Below, piece after piece: positions 34,370 through 46,402 of a stretch of DNA of 64,000 nucleotides. The position numbers and the translations under genes were made by a program. Each line of letters starts with the position of its first letter. Position 1 is the first letter of the stretch. The notes below the pieces were generated by a model. It was not told the origin of the DNA and did no database searches. It saw only the letters and a list, made by a program, of their open reading frames with translations. Origin of the DNA: Comamonadaceae bacterium (GTDB taxonomy: Bacteria; Pseudomonadota; Gammaproteobacteria; Burkholderiales; Burkholderiaceae_C); NCBI GenBank assembly GCA_947454955.1, contig CANGLW010000009.1, forward strand, positions 29,229 to 93,228. The letters run 5' to 3'.

Positions 34370-34413
34370 GAGCCCATACAGGGCGCTGTCAACCTCTTCA
34401 ACAGACCACCACC

Positions 34414-35187
34414 ATGTGCCAATTGCTGGGCATGAATTGCAATGAACCCACCGACGTGGTGTTCAGCTTCAACGGCTTTGCCGAACGCGGCGGCAACACC
34501 GACCACCATGCGGACGGCTGGGGCATCGCGTTTTTTGAAGACCAGGGCTTGCGCCATTTTGTGGACCACCTGCCGGCCAGTGAATCGCCCGTGGCTGAGC
34601 TGATTCGTCGCTACCCCATCAAAAGCCGCCATGTGGTGGCGCACATCCGAAAAGCCACGCAAGGCGAGGTGATGCTGGCCAACTGCCACCCCTTTGTGCG
34701 TGAGATGTGGGGCCGCTACTGGGTGTTTGCGCACAACGGCAACCTGGAGAATTACCAGCCCCATTTGCACGGCCACTTCAAGCCGGTGGGCAGCACCGAC
34801 AGCGAGCGCGCGTTTTGCTGGTTGATGCAAGAGCTCTCCAAGTCACACGCGCAATTGCCGCCGGTCGAAGAGCTCACCCTGACCCTGCGCGAACTCACGC
34901 CACAGATCGCCAAGCACGGCACGTTCAATTTTTTACTGAGCAACGGTGAGGCTTTGTGGGCGCATGCCAGCACCAGCCTGTACCACGTGATGCGTCAGTA
35001 CCCGTTCAGCACCGCGACCCTCAAAGACGATGACTTGCGCATCAACTTTGCCGAGCATGCCAAGCCCGAGGACCGGGTGAGTGTGGTGGTCACCACGCCC
35101 TTGACCACCGACGAAGCCTGGGTGGCGTTTGAGCCAGGTGAGCTCAAGGCGTTTGTGAACGGTGCGCCGCTTCCAGCGCATCCATGA
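34414..35187 (+). CDS. Class II glutamine amidotransferase (YafJ-type)
   Basis: MCQLLGMNCNEP catalytic N-terminus, GWGIAFFED, FAHNGNLENY. Confidence 0.93.
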   Translation: MCQLLGMNCNEPTDVVFSFNGFAERGGNTDHHADGWGIAFFEDQGLRHFVDHLPASESPVAELIRRYPIKSRHVVAHIRKATQGEVMLANCHPFVREMWGRYWVFAHNGNLENYQPHLHGHFKPVGSTDSERAFCWLMQELSKSHAQLPPVEELTLTLRELTPQIAKHGTFNFLLSNGEALWAHASTSLYHVMRQYPFSTATLKDDDLRINFAEHAKPEDRVSVVVTTPLTTDEAWVAFEPGELKAFVNGAPLPAHP

Positions 35188-36112
35188 ACATGGCCGGCAC
35201 ATCAAAGCCGGTCTGGTCGGTGATTTCCTGAAAGCAGGTGGGGCTGGTCACATTGATCTCGGTGAGCTTGTCGCCAATCACATCAAGCCCCACCAACAAC
35301 AAACCACGCGCGGCCAACACCGGGCCTAAGGCGTTGGCGATGTCCCAATCGGCCTGAGTGAGTGGGCGGGCCTCGCCCTTGCCGCCAGCGGCCAGGTTGC
35401 CACGCACCTCGCTGCCCTGCGGAATGCGCGCCAGGCAGTAAGGCACAGGCTTGCCGCCAATCACCAGCACGCGCTTGTCACCGTCTTTGATGGCGGGCAG
35501 ATACTTCTGCACCATGACGGTTTGCGCGCCCTCTTTGTTCAGGGTCTCGGTGATGGCACCCAGGTTCAGGCCATCGTCTTTCACACGAAAAATCCCCATG
35601 CCACCCATGCCGTCGAGCGGCTTCAAGATGATGTCGCGGTGCTCTTCGTGAAAGCGGCGGATATCAGACGCATCGCGCGTGACCAGCGTGGGGGCGATGA
35701 ACTCGGGGAACTCCAGAATGGCGAGCTTTTCAGGGTGCTCGCGCAACGCCACCGGATCATTGAAAACTCTCGCGCCTTCTCGCTTAGCTGCTCCTAAAAG
35801 ATGAGTGGCGTAAAAATATTCAGAGTCAAATGGCGGATCTTTGCGCATGATGACCGCATCAAAGTCACGCACCGCCTGGGGCCGCTCATGCGGTGCGGCC
35901 TGCTTGGCCATGAACCAGGTTTGCGCATCACCGGTGAGCACGATGTCGCGCACATAGGCGGTCACCAAGCCGCCGCGCTGCCACATCAGGTCTTTGGGCT
36001 CGCAAGCGCTCAGGGTGTGGCCGCGGCGCTGGGCCTCGCGCATCATGGCGAAGGTGGTGTCTTTGTAGATCTTGAAAGATTCAAGCGCGTCGGCAACGAA
36101 CAGAATGTGCAT
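35144..36112 (-). CDS. gshB: Glutathione synthetase
   Basis: MHILFVADALESFKIYKDTTFAMMREAQRRGH, LKPLDGMGGMGIFRV, LTEINVTSPT. Confidence 0.95.
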   Translation of the reverse strand: MHILFVADALESFKIYKDTTFAMMREAQRRGHTLSACEPKDLMWQRGGLVTAYVRDIVLTGDAQTWFMAKQAAPHERPQAVRDFDAVIMRKDPPFDSEYFYATHLLGAAKREGARVFNDPVALREHPEKLAILEFPEFIAPTLVTRDASDIRRFHEEHRDIILKPLDGMGGMGIFRVKDDGLNLGAITETLNKEGAQTVMVQKYLPAIKDGDKRVLVIGGKPVPYCLARIPQGSEVRGNLAAGGKGEARPLTQADWDIANALGPVLAARGLLLVGLDVIGDKLTEINVTSPTCFQEITDQTGFDVPAMFMDALEAAHRSQTP

Positions 36113-36179
36113 GTGGGTTTGTGCGGTGGGCAAACAGCTGATTGGCTGATAATTTACGGCATCTTTGAACGAGTCTCTC

Positions 36180-37148
36180 ATGAATCGACGCCACCTGCTC
36201 CAATCCACCGGCTTGAGTTTGCTGCCCGCCTGGGCATGGGCGCAAGACAAATACCCCAGCAAACCCATCACCATCATCTGCCCCTACCCGGCCGGTGGCA
36301 ACACCGACCAGCGCAGCCGGCAGTTCAGCAAGTTCATGGCCAACGCGCTGGGCCAGCCCCTGATCGTGGACAACAAACCCGGCGCAGGCGGCAACATCGG
36401 CACCGAGTTGATTGCGCGGGCCAAGCCCGATGGCTACACCATCGGCATGGGCAACTTTGCACCGCTCTCGGTCAACCCCACGCTCTACAAAAAACTCAAC
36501 TACGACCCCGCACGGGACCTGCAACCCATTTGCTTGCTTGAGCGCGGACCGCTGGTGTTGATGGTGCCCCCCAACTCGCCCTACAAATCGGTGCAAGACA
36601 TCATTACTGCGGCCAAGGCCAGCCCGGGCAAACTCAGTTACGCCAACGGTGGCCAGGGCGGTTCACACCATTTGTCGGCCGAGTTGTTCAAGCTGATGAC
36701 GGGCACCGACATCACCAACATCCCCTACAAAGGCGGTGCGCCAGCAACGATTGATTTGCTGGGTGGTCAGGTGGACATGATGTTTGAGCAGATGTACTCG
36801 GCCTCGGCCAATTTGCGGGCGGGCAAGCTGCGGGCGCTGGCCATCACCAGCAAGGCGCGCTCACCTTTGTTCCCCGACATTCCCACCCTGCATGAGCTGG
36901 GCCTCAAAGACTTTGAGGTGAATAACTGGCAAGGCTTTGTGGCGCCCACCGGCACACCGGCTGCCATCGTGAAACGCTTGAACGAGGTGTGCAACCAGGC
37001 CCTGCAAGACCCGACCATCCGCAACCAATTGTTAGAGCAAGGCAATGTACCTGGCGGGGGCTCGCCCGAACAATTTGCCGAGCACATCAAGGTGGAGAGT
37101 GCGCGCTGGAGCAGGCTTGTGAAAGCGGCCCAAATCACGTCGGATTGA
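36180..37148 (+). CDS. Bug-family tripartite tricarboxylate transporter substrate-binding protein
   Basis: YPSKPITIICPYPAGGNTDQRSR, IPYKGGAPATIDLLGGQVDMMF. Confidence 0.92.
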   Translation: MNRRHLLQSTGLSLLPAWAWAQDKYPSKPITIICPYPAGGNTDQRSRQFSKFMANALGQPLIVDNKPGAGGNIGTELIARAKPDGYTIGMGNFAPLSVNPTLYKKLNYDPARDLQPICLLERGPLVLMVPPNSPYKSVQDIITAAKASPGKLSYANGGQGGSHHLSAELFKLMTGTDITNIPYKGGAPATIDLLGGQVDMMFEQMYSASANLRAGKLRALAITSKARSPLFPDIPTLHELGLKDFEVNNWQGFVAPTGTPAAIVKRLNEVCNQALQDPTIRNQLLEQGNVPGGGSPEQFAEHIKVESARWSRLVKAAQITSD

Positions 37149-37199
37149 CGCGCCTCACCCAGACCCCACGAAGCCGCAGCCTGCACAGCAGGCGCAGGC

Positions 37200-39068
37200 T
37201 TAAATCTCGATTTTCGAGCCCAGCTCCACCACCGAGTTGTTGGGTAAGTTCAAGAACTCGGCCGCCGCGCTGGCGTTGAGGTGCATCTGGGCGAACAGCT
37301 TTTCGCGCCAAGGTGCCATGCCCGCACCGATGGTGGGGATCACGATGTCGCGCGAGAGGAAATAGCTGGTGGTCATGCTGTCGAACTCACAGCCATAGTT
37401 GCGCACCTGCTCAAGGGCCTTGGGCACATCGGGGTCGTTCTTGAAGCCGTAGTTCACCACCACCTGCCAGCAGTCGTGGCCCAGGGCTTCGATTTCCACG
37501 CGCTTGTCCAGGCGGATCCAAGGCACCTCGTGGCTGCGCACCGTCACAAACAGGTTGTGTTTGTGCAGTACCTTGTTGTGCTTGAGGTTGTGCAGCAGCG
37601 CGTTGGGCACGGCGCCGGTGTCGCCGGTCAAAAACACCGCGGTGCCGTCCACACGCTGGGGTGGGCTGATGAACACCGCATCCAGAAAACTGGTCAGGTC
37701 CAGCGCGTCTTGCTTCAAGGCCGCGTTGAGCTGGGCACGGCCGTTGTACCAGGTGTTCATGAGCAGGAACACCATGCCACCGATCATCAGCGGGAACCAA
37801 CCACCCTCAAACAACTTGAGCAGGTTGGAGCTGAAGAAGGCCAGGTCCACCACAAAAAATATGCCGGTGGCGGCAATGCACAAAGGCAGGGGGTATTTCC
37901 AACCGTAGCGGATCACAAAGAAGGTCAGCACCGTGGTGATGAGCATGTCCAGGGTCACGGCAATGCCGTAAGCCGCTGCCAAATTGCTCGACGATTTGAA
38001 CAAGACCACCGCCAGCACAATCGCCACAAACAACGCCCAGTTCACAAAGGGCAGGTAAATCTGGCCGACCTCTTTGATGCTGGTGTGCAGCACCTGCAGA
38101 CGCGGCAAAAAGCCCAGCTGAATGACCTGCTTGGTCACACTGAACGCACCGGTGATGAGGGCCTGCGAGGCAATCACGGTGGCCAGGGTGGCCAGCACCA
38201 CCACGGGAATCAGCGCCCACTCGGGGGTCATGATGAAGAAGGGGTTTTTGACCGACTCAGGGTCTTTGAGCAACAAGGCGCCCTGCCCGAAATAGTTCAG
38301 GGTGAGGGCCGGCATGACCACGGTAAACCAGGCCAAACGGATGGGTTTTTTACCGAAGTGACCCATGTCAGCATAAAGCGCCTCGCCCCCGGTCACGCAC
38401 AGCACCACCGCACCCAAGATGATGAAGGTGGTGTGGGGGTTGTCCCAGATGAAGCGCAGGGCGTAATGCGGGCTGAGTGCCCACAGAATTTCAGGGTTAC
38501 CCGCAATGTGCATCAGGCCCAAAGACGCAATCACGCCGAACCACACCAAGGTGATGGGGCCGAAAAACTTGCCAATACCGGCCGTGCCGCGCTTTTGCAC
38601 CGCGAACAGGCAAAACAAGATGACCAGGGTGAGTGGAATCACCGCAGATTTGAAAGCGGGCGAGACCACCTCCAGGCCTTCCACCGCTGAGAGCACCGAG
38701 ATGGCCGGCGTGATCACGCCGTCGCCATAAAACAAGCAGGTGCCAAAAATGCCCACGGTCAGCAGCACTTTGCGCAAACCCGGCTGGTCTTTGACGGCTT
38801 GAGAGGCCAGGGCCAGCATGGCCACCAGACCGCCTTCGCCATGGTTGTCGGCGCGCAGCACCAGCAAGACGTATTTGAGGGAGACGATGACCGTCAGCGT
38901 CCAGAAGAACAGGGACATCACCCCGAACACGTTCTCTGGCGTGAACGGCACATGCCCTGAGCCGAACACCTCTTTGACGGCGTACAGCACACTGGTGCCG
39001 ATGTCCCCGTACACAACGCCAATGGCGCCCAGGGTGAGCGCGGCCAGGGAGGACTTAGATGCTGACAT
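37200..39068 (-). CDS. kup: Potassium transporter Kup
   Basis: [42 protein letters not shown]. Confidence 0.96.
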   Translation of the reverse strand: MSASKSSLAALTLGAIGVVYGDIGTSVLYAVKEVFGSGHVPFTPENVFGVMSLFFWTLTVIVSLKYVLLVLRADNHGEGGLVAMLALASQAVKDQPGLRKVLLTVGIFGTCLFYGDGVITPAISVLSAVEGLEVVSPAFKSAVIPLTLVILFCLFAVQKRGTAGIGKFFGPITLVWFGVIASLGLMHIAGNPEILWALSPHYALRFIWDNPHTTFIILGAVVLCVTGGEALYADMGHFGKKPIRLAWFTVVMPALTLNYFGQGALLLKDPESVKNPFFIMTPEWALIPVVVLATLATVIASQALITGAFSVTKQVIQLGFLPRLQVLHTSIKEVGQIYLPFVNWALFVAIVLAVVLFKSSSNLAAAYGIAVTLDMLITTVLTFFVIRYGWKYPLPLCIAATGIFFVVDLAFFSSNLLKLFEGGWFPLMIGGMVFLLMNTWYNGRAQLNAALKQDALDLTSFLDAVFISPPQRVDGTAVFLTGDTGAVPNALLHNLKHNKVLHKHNLFVTVRSHEVPWIRLDKRVEIEALGHDCWQVVVNYGFKNDPDVPKALEQVRNYGCEFDSMTTSYFLSRDIVIPTIGAGMAPWREKLFAQMHLNASAAAEFLNLPNNSVVELGSKIEI

Positions 39069-39115
39069 GACCCGAGAGCATACTCCTATCTCAGGTCAAG
39101 TTGCCTGACAGGCCC

Positions 39116-40411
39116 TCAGTCGTAGACTTCGGCCTCGGGATCGGTGGCTTCGAGCTCGTAGCTGGCGGCCAACATGGCCACCCGGGCCACCACGCCGTAC
39201 ATGTAAAAACGGTTGGGTGCGCTGGCACCCGCTTTCATGCCGGGCTGGGGCAACTGGGTGCTTTGTTCGAAAGCCAAGGGCACAAAGCTCGAACCCGGTG
39301 CGTTGAGGTTCTCGTCCACCCCGCGCTCAGCGTGCACCCGGTAAAAACCACCCACCACATAGCGGTCCATCATGTAGACCACCGGCTCGGCCACCGCGTC
39401 GTTGATGCGCTCGTTGGTCAGCACACCCTCTTGGATGATGACCTCGTTGACCTCTTGGCCGTCTTTGATGACGCTCATTTTGTTGCGCGTCTTGCGGTTC
39501 AGGCCCTCGAGCTCTTTGGCATCGCGCACCGTCATGATGCCCATGCCGTAGGTGCCGTTGTCGGCCTTGACCACCACGAACGGCTTTTCCTTGATGCCGT
39601 ATTCCTTGTACTTGCGGCGCACCTTGCCCAGCAAGGCGTCCACATTGCTGCTCAGGGCCTCAATGCCCGTGCCCTGGGCAAAGTTCACCTCGCCACAGCT
39701 GGCAAACATGGGGTTGATCAACCAGGGGTCGATGCCCAGCAGCTTGCCAAATCGCTTGGCCACCTCTTCGTAGCTGGCAAAGTGCTTGCTCTTGCGCCGG
39801 GTAGACCAGCCCGCATGCAGCGGCGGCAGCAGGTATTGCTCGTGGATGTCTTCCAGAATACCGGGGATGCCCGCGCTCAGGTCGTTGTTGAGCAGGATGG
39901 TGCAGGGGTCAAAGTCTTTGAGGCCCAGGCGGCGCTTGCCGCGAATCACCGGCTCGAGGGTCACGCTGTCGCCATTGGGCAGATCGATGGTGGTGACCTT
40001 GGTGATCTCGGGGCTGATGGAGCCGATGCGCACATTCAGGCCCGCCATCGTGAAAATGCGGCGCAGCTGCGCCACATTGCTCAGGTAAAAAGTGTTGCGG
40101 GTGTGGTTCTCGGGGATCAACAACAGGTTGCGCGCCTCAGGGCAGATCTTCTCGATCGCGGCCATGGCGGCCTGCACCGCCAGGGGCAGCATCTCGGGCG
40201 TGAGGTTGTTCCAGCCGCCGGGGTAAAGGTTGGTGTCCACCGGCGCGAGCTTGAAGCCGGCGTTGCGAATGTCCACCGAGGTGTAAAACGGCGGGGTGTG
40301 CTCCATCCACTCCAGGCGGAACCAGCGCTCAATCGCGGGCATGGCGTCGAGGATGCGCTGCTCCAGCTCGTTGATGGGGCCGGTGAGCGCAGTGATGAGA
40401 TGTGGAACCAT
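39116..40411 (-). CDS. gshA: Glutamate-cysteine ligase (proteobacterial GshA type)
   Basis: VVKADNGTYGMGIMTV motif and overall length; in the same region as gshB. Confidence 0.9.
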   Translation of the reverse strand: MVPHLITALTGPINELEQRILDAMPAIERWFRLEWMEHTPPFYTSVDIRNAGFKLAPVDTNLYPGGWNNLTPEMLPLAVQAAMAAIEKICPEARNLLLIPENHTRNTFYLSNVAQLRRIFTMAGLNVRIGSISPEITKVTTIDLPNGDSVTLEPVIRGKRRLGLKDFDPCTILLNNDLSAGIPGILEDIHEQYLLPPLHAGWSTRRKSKHFASYEEVAKRFGKLLGIDPWLINPMFASCGEVNFAQGTGIEALSSNVDALLGKVRRKYKEYGIKEKPFVVVKADNGTYGMGIMTVRDAKELEGLNRKTRNKMSVIKDGQEVNEVIIQEGVLTNERINDAVAEPVVYMMDRYVVGGFYRVHAERGVDENLNAPGSSFVPLAFEQSTQLPQPGMKAGASAPNRFYMYGVVARVAMLAASYELEATDPEAEVYD

Positions 40412-40520
40412 AGTGCTTTCTGTTGAGCCGGCGACACGCGGCCGGGCAGTTCATTCTAAGGAGTTGAGGCGACCTGCAAGTGACAACCTTGCCGCCCTGG
40501 GGACAAGCCTTTGCGCTGGA

Positions 40521-41801
40521 TCAGGAACGAACTTCGCCCTGCCCCATCACCACGTATTTCAGCGAGGTCAGCCCCTCCAGCCCCACTGGCCCACGGGCGT
40601 GGAACTTATCGGTGCTGATGCCGATCTCCGCGCCCAACCCGTACTCAAAGCCATCGGCAAAGCGGGTGCTGGCATTGACCATCACGCTGCCCGAATCCAC
40701 CTCACGCACAAACGCTTGGGCGTGCTGGTGGTTGTTGGTGATGATGGCATCGGTGTGGTGGCTGCTGTAGTGGTTGATGTGGGCAATCGCCTCGTCAACA
40801 CCCGAGACCACCTTCACGCTGATGATGGGCGCGAGGTATTCCTCAAACCAATCTTGCTCGGTGGCTGCACTCAAAGCCACGTGTTTCAAGGTGGCAGACT
40901 TCAAAATCTGTAGCGCCTCGGGGCAGCAACGCATCTCCACACCTTTGGCGGCAAACACCGCACCGATGCGTGGCAAAAAGGCCGCCGCCACACCGCGCGC
41001 CACCAGCAGGCTCTCGCTGGCGTTGCAAGGACTGTATTTGTTGGTCTTGGCGTTGTCGGTCACCTTCACCGCCATGTCTAGGTCGCAGGGGTCGTCCACA
41101 TAGGTGTGGCAGTTGCCGTCCAGGTGTTTGATGACCGGCACCTTGGCATCGCGGGTGATGCGCTCAATCAGGCCCTTGCCACCACGCGGGATGATCACAT
41201 CCACATACTGCGGCATGGCAATGAGTTGACTCACTAACTCGCGGTCGGTGTTCTCGATCAACTGCACCGCGTGTGCGGGCAAGCCGGCCGAGGTCAAGGC
41301 TTGCTGCACCAAAGCAGCCAGGGCTTTGTTGGAGTCAATCGCCTCCGAGCCGCCACGCAAAATGCAGGCGTTGCCGCTTTTGATGGACAGGCTGGCCGCC
41401 TCGATCGTCACATTGGGGCGGCTTTCGAAAATCATGCCGAACACCCCGATGGGCACCCGCATTTGACCCACGCGAATGCCGCTGGGCTGCTGCTTCATGC
41501 CGCTGATCTCACCGATGATGTCGGGCATGGCCGCGAGTTGCTCGCAACCCAGCGCCACAGTGTCGATCACCTTGGGGGTGAGGCGCAGGCGGTCCACCAT
41601 GGGGGCGGCCAGGCCAGCAGCCACGGCACGTTCGATGTCTTTGGCGTTGTCGGTCTGCAAGGCATCGGTGTTGGCGCGCAGCAGGCGGGCAAGTTCAAGC
41701 AGGGCCGAGCTCTTGGTGGCCGCTGAGGCTTTGGCCATGAAGGCGCTGGCGGCTTTGGCCTGGGCGCCCAGGGTGTTCATGAGGTCGGCGGTTTGGGTCA
41801 T
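40521..41801 (-). CDS. proA: Gamma-glutamyl phosphate reductase
   Basis: [58 protein letters not shown]. Confidence 0.97.
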   Translation of the reverse strand: MTQTADLMNTLGAQAKAASAFMAKASAATKSSALLELARLLRANTDALQTDNAKDIERAVAAGLAAPMVDRLRLTPKVIDTVALGCEQLAAMPDIIGEISGMKQQPSGIRVGQMRVPIGVFGMIFESRPNVTIEAASLSIKSGNACILRGGSEAIDSNKALAALVQQALTSAGLPAHAVQLIENTDRELVSQLIAMPQYVDVIIPRGGKGLIERITRDAKVPVIKHLDGNCHTYVDDPCDLDMAVKVTDNAKTNKYSPCNASESLLVARGVAAAFLPRIGAVFAAKGVEMRCCPEALQILKSATLKHVALSAATEQDWFEEYLAPIISVKVVSGVDEAIAHINHYSSHHTDAIITNNHQHAQAFVREVDSGSVMVNASTRFADGFEYGLGAEIGISTDKFHARGPVGLEGLTSLKYVVMGQGEVRS

Positions 41802-41855
41802 GCCGCTATTTTCCCGCAAAGTGGGGCCTGGGGTTGGCGCCGTGTTCGGCGGGGT

Positions 41856-42920
41856 TTACCGGGTGGTGCGGGCGGTCTGCGCCACCATCATGGCCAAGCG
41901 GTGCAGGGCCTGCCAGCTGTCTTGCGGCCAATCAGCCACTTTCAAGCCTTTGACGATGCCGTCCACCGTGTGCGCCGCGCCCAGCCACTCGGCCAGCAAG
42001 GCCGGGCTCAAGCGGGGCACCAGGCGCTCAAACAAACGTTCACGCGGCCCCCAGATGCGTTGCTCGCGCAAGGCCATGGGCAAGGGGCGGCCTTGAGCCA
42101 ACGCGTCTTTGAGGCGCTTCATGGCGCGGATGTCTTCAGCCAGTGTGTAGTGCACCAGCACCTCGGCTTGGCCTTCGGCACGCAGGCCATCGAGCATGCG
42201 CTGCACACGGCCGAGTTGCCCGCCCAGCACGGCTTCGCTGAGCTTGAACACGTCGTAACGCGCCACATCCAACACCGCACCTTGCACCTGCTCAAAGCTC
42301 AGCTGCGTGCCCTCGCCGCTGGGGTAGAGCAGCGCGAGTTTTTGAATTTCCTGGTGCGCGGCCAGCAGGTTGCCTTCCACCCGGTCGGCAAAAAAATGCA
42401 GGGTTCGTTCACCTTCTGCGCCTGGGGCCACGCGCTGGCCTTGAGCGGCCAAGCGCCGCGCGATCCAGGGCGGTAAGGCCGCGCGCTCGATCGTGTCCAC
42501 CGCGACGGTGACGCCATAACTTTCCAAGGCCCCAAACCAAGCGCCAGATTTGGTGGCCTTGTCCAAGCGCGGCAACAGCACCAGGGTGAGGGTGCTGTCG
42601 TTGTTCTGCGCGGCCACCGCCAGTTGCTGTAAGGCCACGCTGCCTTCCTTGCCGGGCTTGCCCGAAGGAATGCGAATTTCAACCAGTTGTTTGTCGGCAA
42701 ACAGGCTCAGCGATGAGCCGGCAGCGAGCACCTCGGCCCAATCAAAATGCGCACCGGCCACGGTGAACACGCTGCGCTCGGTGTAGCCCTGCGCGCGCGC
42801 GGCGGCGCGGATGGCATCGGCCGCCTCTTGCTGCAAGAGTGGCTCATCGCCATGCAGGGCATACAGGGGCTTCAAGCCCTTGCTCAGGTGCACGTCGAGT
42901 TGCGGGGCGGCAAGTTGCAT
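41856..42920 (-). CDS. holA: DNA polymerase III subunit delta
   Basis: LYALHGDEPLLQQEAADAIR, LEGFKG-like C-terminal domain; follows lptE. Confidence 0.92.
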   Translation of the reverse strand: MQLAAPQLDVHLSKGLKPLYALHGDEPLLQQEAADAIRAAARAQGYTERSVFTVAGAHFDWAEVLAAGSSLSLFADKQLVEIRIPSGKPGKEGSVALQQLAVAAQNNDSTLTLVLLPRLDKATKSGAWFGALESYGVTVAVDTIERAALPPWIARRLAAQGQRVAPGAEGERTLHFFADRVEGNLLAAHQEIQKLALLYPSGEGTQLSFEQVQGAVLDVARYDVFKLSEAVLGGQLGRVQRMLDGLRAEGQAEVLVHYTLAEDIRAMKRLKDALAQGRPLPMALREQRIWGPRERLFERLVPRLSPALLAEWLGAAHTVDGIVKGLKVADWPQDSWQALHRLAMMVAQTARTTR

Positions 42921-42953
42921 TGGGCTGATGGCGCGAAGCGGATGGCGGTCGTT

Positions 42954-43532
42954 TTATTCAGGCGCGGTGGTGATGTCACGCACCGCCGCCAGCCGGCGCA
43001 ACAACTGCTGCACGATGTCGGACTGCATGTTGCGGTAGAGCAATTGCTCTTCAGCCTCTTTGGCCAGCACAAAGGCCTCGCTGAAGCTCAGCGAGCGGGT
43101 TTGCAACATCTCGGTGTCAGGAATCAACTCGCGACCCTGCGGGGTACGCAAGCGAAAACGCAAACGCAGGCGCAATTCAAATTCACGCACCTGACCTGAG
43201 GCATTCACACCCACCACCACTTTTTCGCGCAGCTCTTGCAAGATGTCCAAGATCACCTCGGCCTTGCTTTGCTGCGTGGCATCGGTGATGAGCATCACCC
43301 CACCAGCAGCAGCCAAGTTGCGTTTGAGCTCCACACCCAACAAAGAGTTGGGTGCCACGCCGGTGTAAATGGTTTTGAAAGCAAAGTCTGGTGGCTTGCG
43401 CAACGCAAAACCGCAACCGCCCAGCATGCCCAGGCCAACAACACTTGCGCCAGATACAACCCTAAGCCAAGACGTGCGCATGAACGCGCGTCGCTCGGTC
43501 ATCTGTGGCAAGGTGGGGCCAGACATGTTCAC
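42954..43532 (-). CDS. lptE: LPS-assembly lipoprotein LptE
   Basis: [18 protein letters not shown] lipobox; between leuS and holA; GTG start overlapping leuS stop. Confidence 0.9.
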   Translation of the reverse strand: MNMSGPTLPQMTERRAFMRTSWLRVVSGASVVGLGMLGGCGFALRKPPDFAFKTIYTGVAPNSLLGVELKRNLAAAGGVMLITDATQQSKAEVILDILQELREKVVVGVNASGQVREFELRLRLRFRLRTPQGRELIPDTEMLQTRSLSFSEAFVLAKEAEEQLLYRNMQSDIVQQLLRRLAAVRDITTAPE

Positions 43533-46381
43533 AACACCACGTTGACCAAACGTCCTGGCACCACAATCACCCGCTTGGGTGCAGCGCCATTGGCTTGTTT
43601 TTGCACCGCGTCGCTGACCAGGGCCGCGGCTTCAATGGCTTCCTTGCCAGCACTCGCGGGCACCAGCACCGAGCCGCGCAGCTTGCCGTTGATTTGCAGC
43701 ATCAACTCGACCTCGTCTTGCACCAGTGCCGAGGCATCCACCTGCGGCCAAGGTGCATCGAGCAAGTCGCCCTTCACGTCGGCATAACCCAGCTCGGCCC
43801 ACAAGGTGTGGGCCAGGTGCGGGGTGGCCGGGTAGAGGCAACGCAACAAAATACCAAAGCCTTCGATCAACGCCACTTGCGCGCCTTCGCCTTCAGCTTT
43901 GAAGCTCTCTACCGCGTTGAGCAGCTTCATCGCGCCCGAGACCACGGTGTTGTACTGCATGCGCTGGTAGTCAAAATCCACCTGCTTGAGCACGGTGTGC
44001 ACCTCAAGCCGCAAGGCCTTGGCTTCTTTGCTGAAGTTCACATCTTTCAAGCCACCAGACATCGCCTGCTGGACTTGCGATGCTTCCAAATTCATAGCAG
44101 ACAGCTTGATGCCGAAATTCCACACGCGGCGCAAGAAGCGGTAACTGCCCTCCACCGCCGCGTCGTTCCACTCCAGCGTAGCCTCAGGCGGCGCGGTGAA
44201 CATGGTGTACAAGCGCGCAGTGTCAGCGCCGTATTTTTCAATCAGGTCTTGCGGGTCCACACCATTGTTTTTGGACTTGGACATGGTGCCCACGCCCTCG
44301 TAATCAATGGCGGTGCCCACCGGCAGCAGACCGTCGGCACTGTCAACTGGCTTGATGAGCTTGGCACCCACCACCTTGCCCGCGTCGTCGAGCACATGCG
44401 TCACGTCTTGCGGCCAAAAATACTCTTTGCCACCCTTGGCGGTTCGGCGCGAGTAAATGTGGTTGAGCACCATGCCTTGCGTGAGCAATTTGGTGAACGG
44501 CTCGTCCACCTTGACCAGCCCCAGGTCACGCATGACCTTGGTCCAAAAGCGCGCGTACAACAGGTGCAGGATGGCGTGCTCAATGCCGCCAATGTATTGG
44601 TCCATGCCCGAACCACCCATGGCCTTGGCTTGGTCGCGCATCCAGTAATTTGTACCCTCAGCCACCATCTGCTCGATGTTGGTCGGGTCGCAATAGCGCA
44701 TGAAGTACCAAGACGAATCCACAAAGGTGTCCATGGTGTCGGTCTCACGCCGCGCTGCTTTGCCGCACACCGGGCAAGTCACACCATGGTGAAAACCTTC
44801 ATGCTTGATGAGCGGGTTGCCCGAACCATCAGGGATGCAGTCCTGCGGTAAGACCACCGGCAGGTCTTTTTCGGGCACAGGCACCGCGCCGTGTTCATCG
44901 CAATGGATGATGGGAATGGGCGTGCCCCAGTAACGCTGACGCGACACACCCCAGTCACGCAAACGCCAAGTGACTTTTTTCTCGCCCAGGCCTTTGGCAG
45001 CCAGCAGCTCAGCCACTTTGTTCACCGCGTCTTTGAAGGTCAAGCCATCCAACACGCCCGAGTTGACGCACATGCCGGCCTTGGTGGCGTACCACTCCTG
45101 CCAAAGCGTTTCATCAAACCCATGAGCGTCAGTGTTCGTTGCGCCGGTCGCCGATTTTGAGCTCGCGTATGAGGCGTCCGGCGTACCCGGTGCGGCCGAA
45201 GCGCCATCACCGGAGGAAGACAAAGCGACCACTTGCTTGATCGGCAAACCATACTTGAGCGCAAACGCAAAATCGCGCTCATCATGCGCTGGCACACCCA
45301 TCACCGCGCCGTCGCCATAGCTCATCAACACATAGTTGCCGACCCACACCGCCACCTGCTCACCGGTGAGCGGGTGCGTGACAAAGAGGCCTGTGGGCAT
45401 GCCCTTCTTTTCTTGGGTGGCCAGCTCGGCCTCGGTGGTGCCACCGGTTTTGCATTCTTCAATGAAGGCGCTCAAAGCCGGGTTGCTGGCGGCTGCATGC
45501 ACTGCCAGCGGGTGCTCAGGGGCTACCGCGCAAAACGTCACACCCATGATGGTGTCGGGCCGGGTGGTAAACACATACATGCGACCCTCACCCACCAATG
45601 CACCGTTCGATGCGATGTTGTGGGTGAACGCAAAACGCACACCCTCGCTCTTGCCAATCCAGTTTTCCTGCATCAGGCGCACACGGTCGGGCCAGCCACT
45701 CAGCGTGGCTTTGTCGTTGCCCATCTGCACATGGTCAAGTAGCTCTTGCGCGTAGTCGGTGATCTTGAGGTAGTAGCCGGGGATCTCACGTTTTTCGACC
45801 AGCGCGCCGGTGCGCCAGCCGCGTCCGTCAATCACCTGCTCGTTGGCCAACACGGTTTGGTCCACCGGGTCCCAGTTAACCACCTGCGTTTTGCGGTAAG
45901 CGATGCCCTTCTCGAGCATCTTCAAAAACAGCCACTGGTTCCACTTGTAGTACGTGGGGTCGCAGGTGGCCACTTCGCGGCTCCAGTCGATGGCCAGGCC
46001 CATGGACTGCATCTGCTTTTTCATGTACGCGATGTTCTCGTACGTCCACTTGGCCGGCGGCACCTTGTTTTTCAGCGCGGCATTTTCAGCAGGCAAACCA
46101 AACGCGTCCCAGCCCATGGGCATGAGCACGTTGTGGCCGTTCATGCGCAAATAGCGCGTGAGCATGTCGTTGATGGTGTAGTTGCGCACATGGCCCATGT
46201 GCAGCTTGCCGCTGGGGTAAGGCAGCATGGAGCAGGCGTAGAACTTCTTCTTGGGCTGGCCTTGCACATCGGTGGCGTGCTCGTTCACGCGGTAGGCGTT
46301 GGCAGCGGTCCAGTGGCTTTGTGCGGCTGGCTCAACCTCGCGGTGGTTGTAGCCTGTTTTGTAATGGTCTTGCATAAACAT
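43529..46381 (-). CDS. leuS: Leucyl-tRNA synthetase
   Basis: [31 protein letters not shown]. Confidence 0.97.
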   Translation of the reverse strand: MFMQDHYKTGYNHREVEPAAQSHWTAANAYRVNEHATDVQGQPKKKFYACSMLPYPSGKLHMGHVRNYTINDMLTRYLRMNGHNVLMPMGWDAFGLPAENAALKNKVPPAKWTYENIAYMKKQMQSMGLAIDWSREVATCDPTYYKWNQWLFLKMLEKGIAYRKTQVVNWDPVDQTVLANEQVIDGRGWRTGALVEKREIPGYYLKITDYAQELLDHVQMGNDKATLSGWPDRVRLMQENWIGKSEGVRFAFTHNIASNGALVGEGRMYVFTTRPDTIMGVTFCAVAPEHPLAVHAAASNPALSAFIEECKTGGTTEAELATQEKKGMPTGLFVTHPLTGEQVAVWVGNYVLMSYGDGAVMGVPAHDERDFAFALKYGLPIKQVVALSSSGDGASAAPGTPDASYASSKSATGATNTDAHGFDETLWQEWYATKAGMCVNSGVLDGLTFKDAVNKVAELLAAKGLGEKKVTWRLRDWGVSRQRYWGTPIPIIHCDEHGAVPVPEKDLPVVLPQDCIPDGSGNPLIKHEGFHHGVTCPVCGKAARRETDTMDTFVDSSWYFMRYCDPTNIEQMVAEGTNYWMRDQAKAMGGSGMDQYIGGIEHAILHLLYARFWTKVMRDLGLVKVDEPFTKLLTQGMVLNHIYSRRTAKGGKEYFWPQDVTHVLDDAGKVVGAKLIKPVDSADGLLPVGTAIDYEGVGTMSKSKNNGVDPQDLIEKYGADTARLYTMFTAPPEATLEWNDAAVEGSYRFLRRVWNFGIKLSAMNLEASQVQQAMSGGLKDVNFSKEAKALRLEVHTVLKQVDFDYQRMQYNTVVSGAMKLLNAVESFKAEGEGAQVALIEGFGILLRCLYPATPHLAHTLWAELGYADVKGDLLDAPWPQVDASALVQDEVELMLQINGKLRGSVLVPASAGKEAIEAAALVSDAVQKQANGAAPKRVIVVPGRLVNVVL

Positions 46382-46402
46382 GTGGGGGAATACCCCCCGA
46401 TT

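Noticed and set aside
37281-38690. 469-aa plus-strand ORF opposite kup
   Set aside because: Antisense shadow ORF of a conserved gene, low-complexity His/Gln-rich.
39101-40426. 441-aa plus-strand ORF opposite gshA
   Set aside because: Antisense shadow ORF; gshA is well supported.
43505-44851. 448-aa plus-strand ORF opposite leuS
   Set aside because: Antisense shadow ORF.
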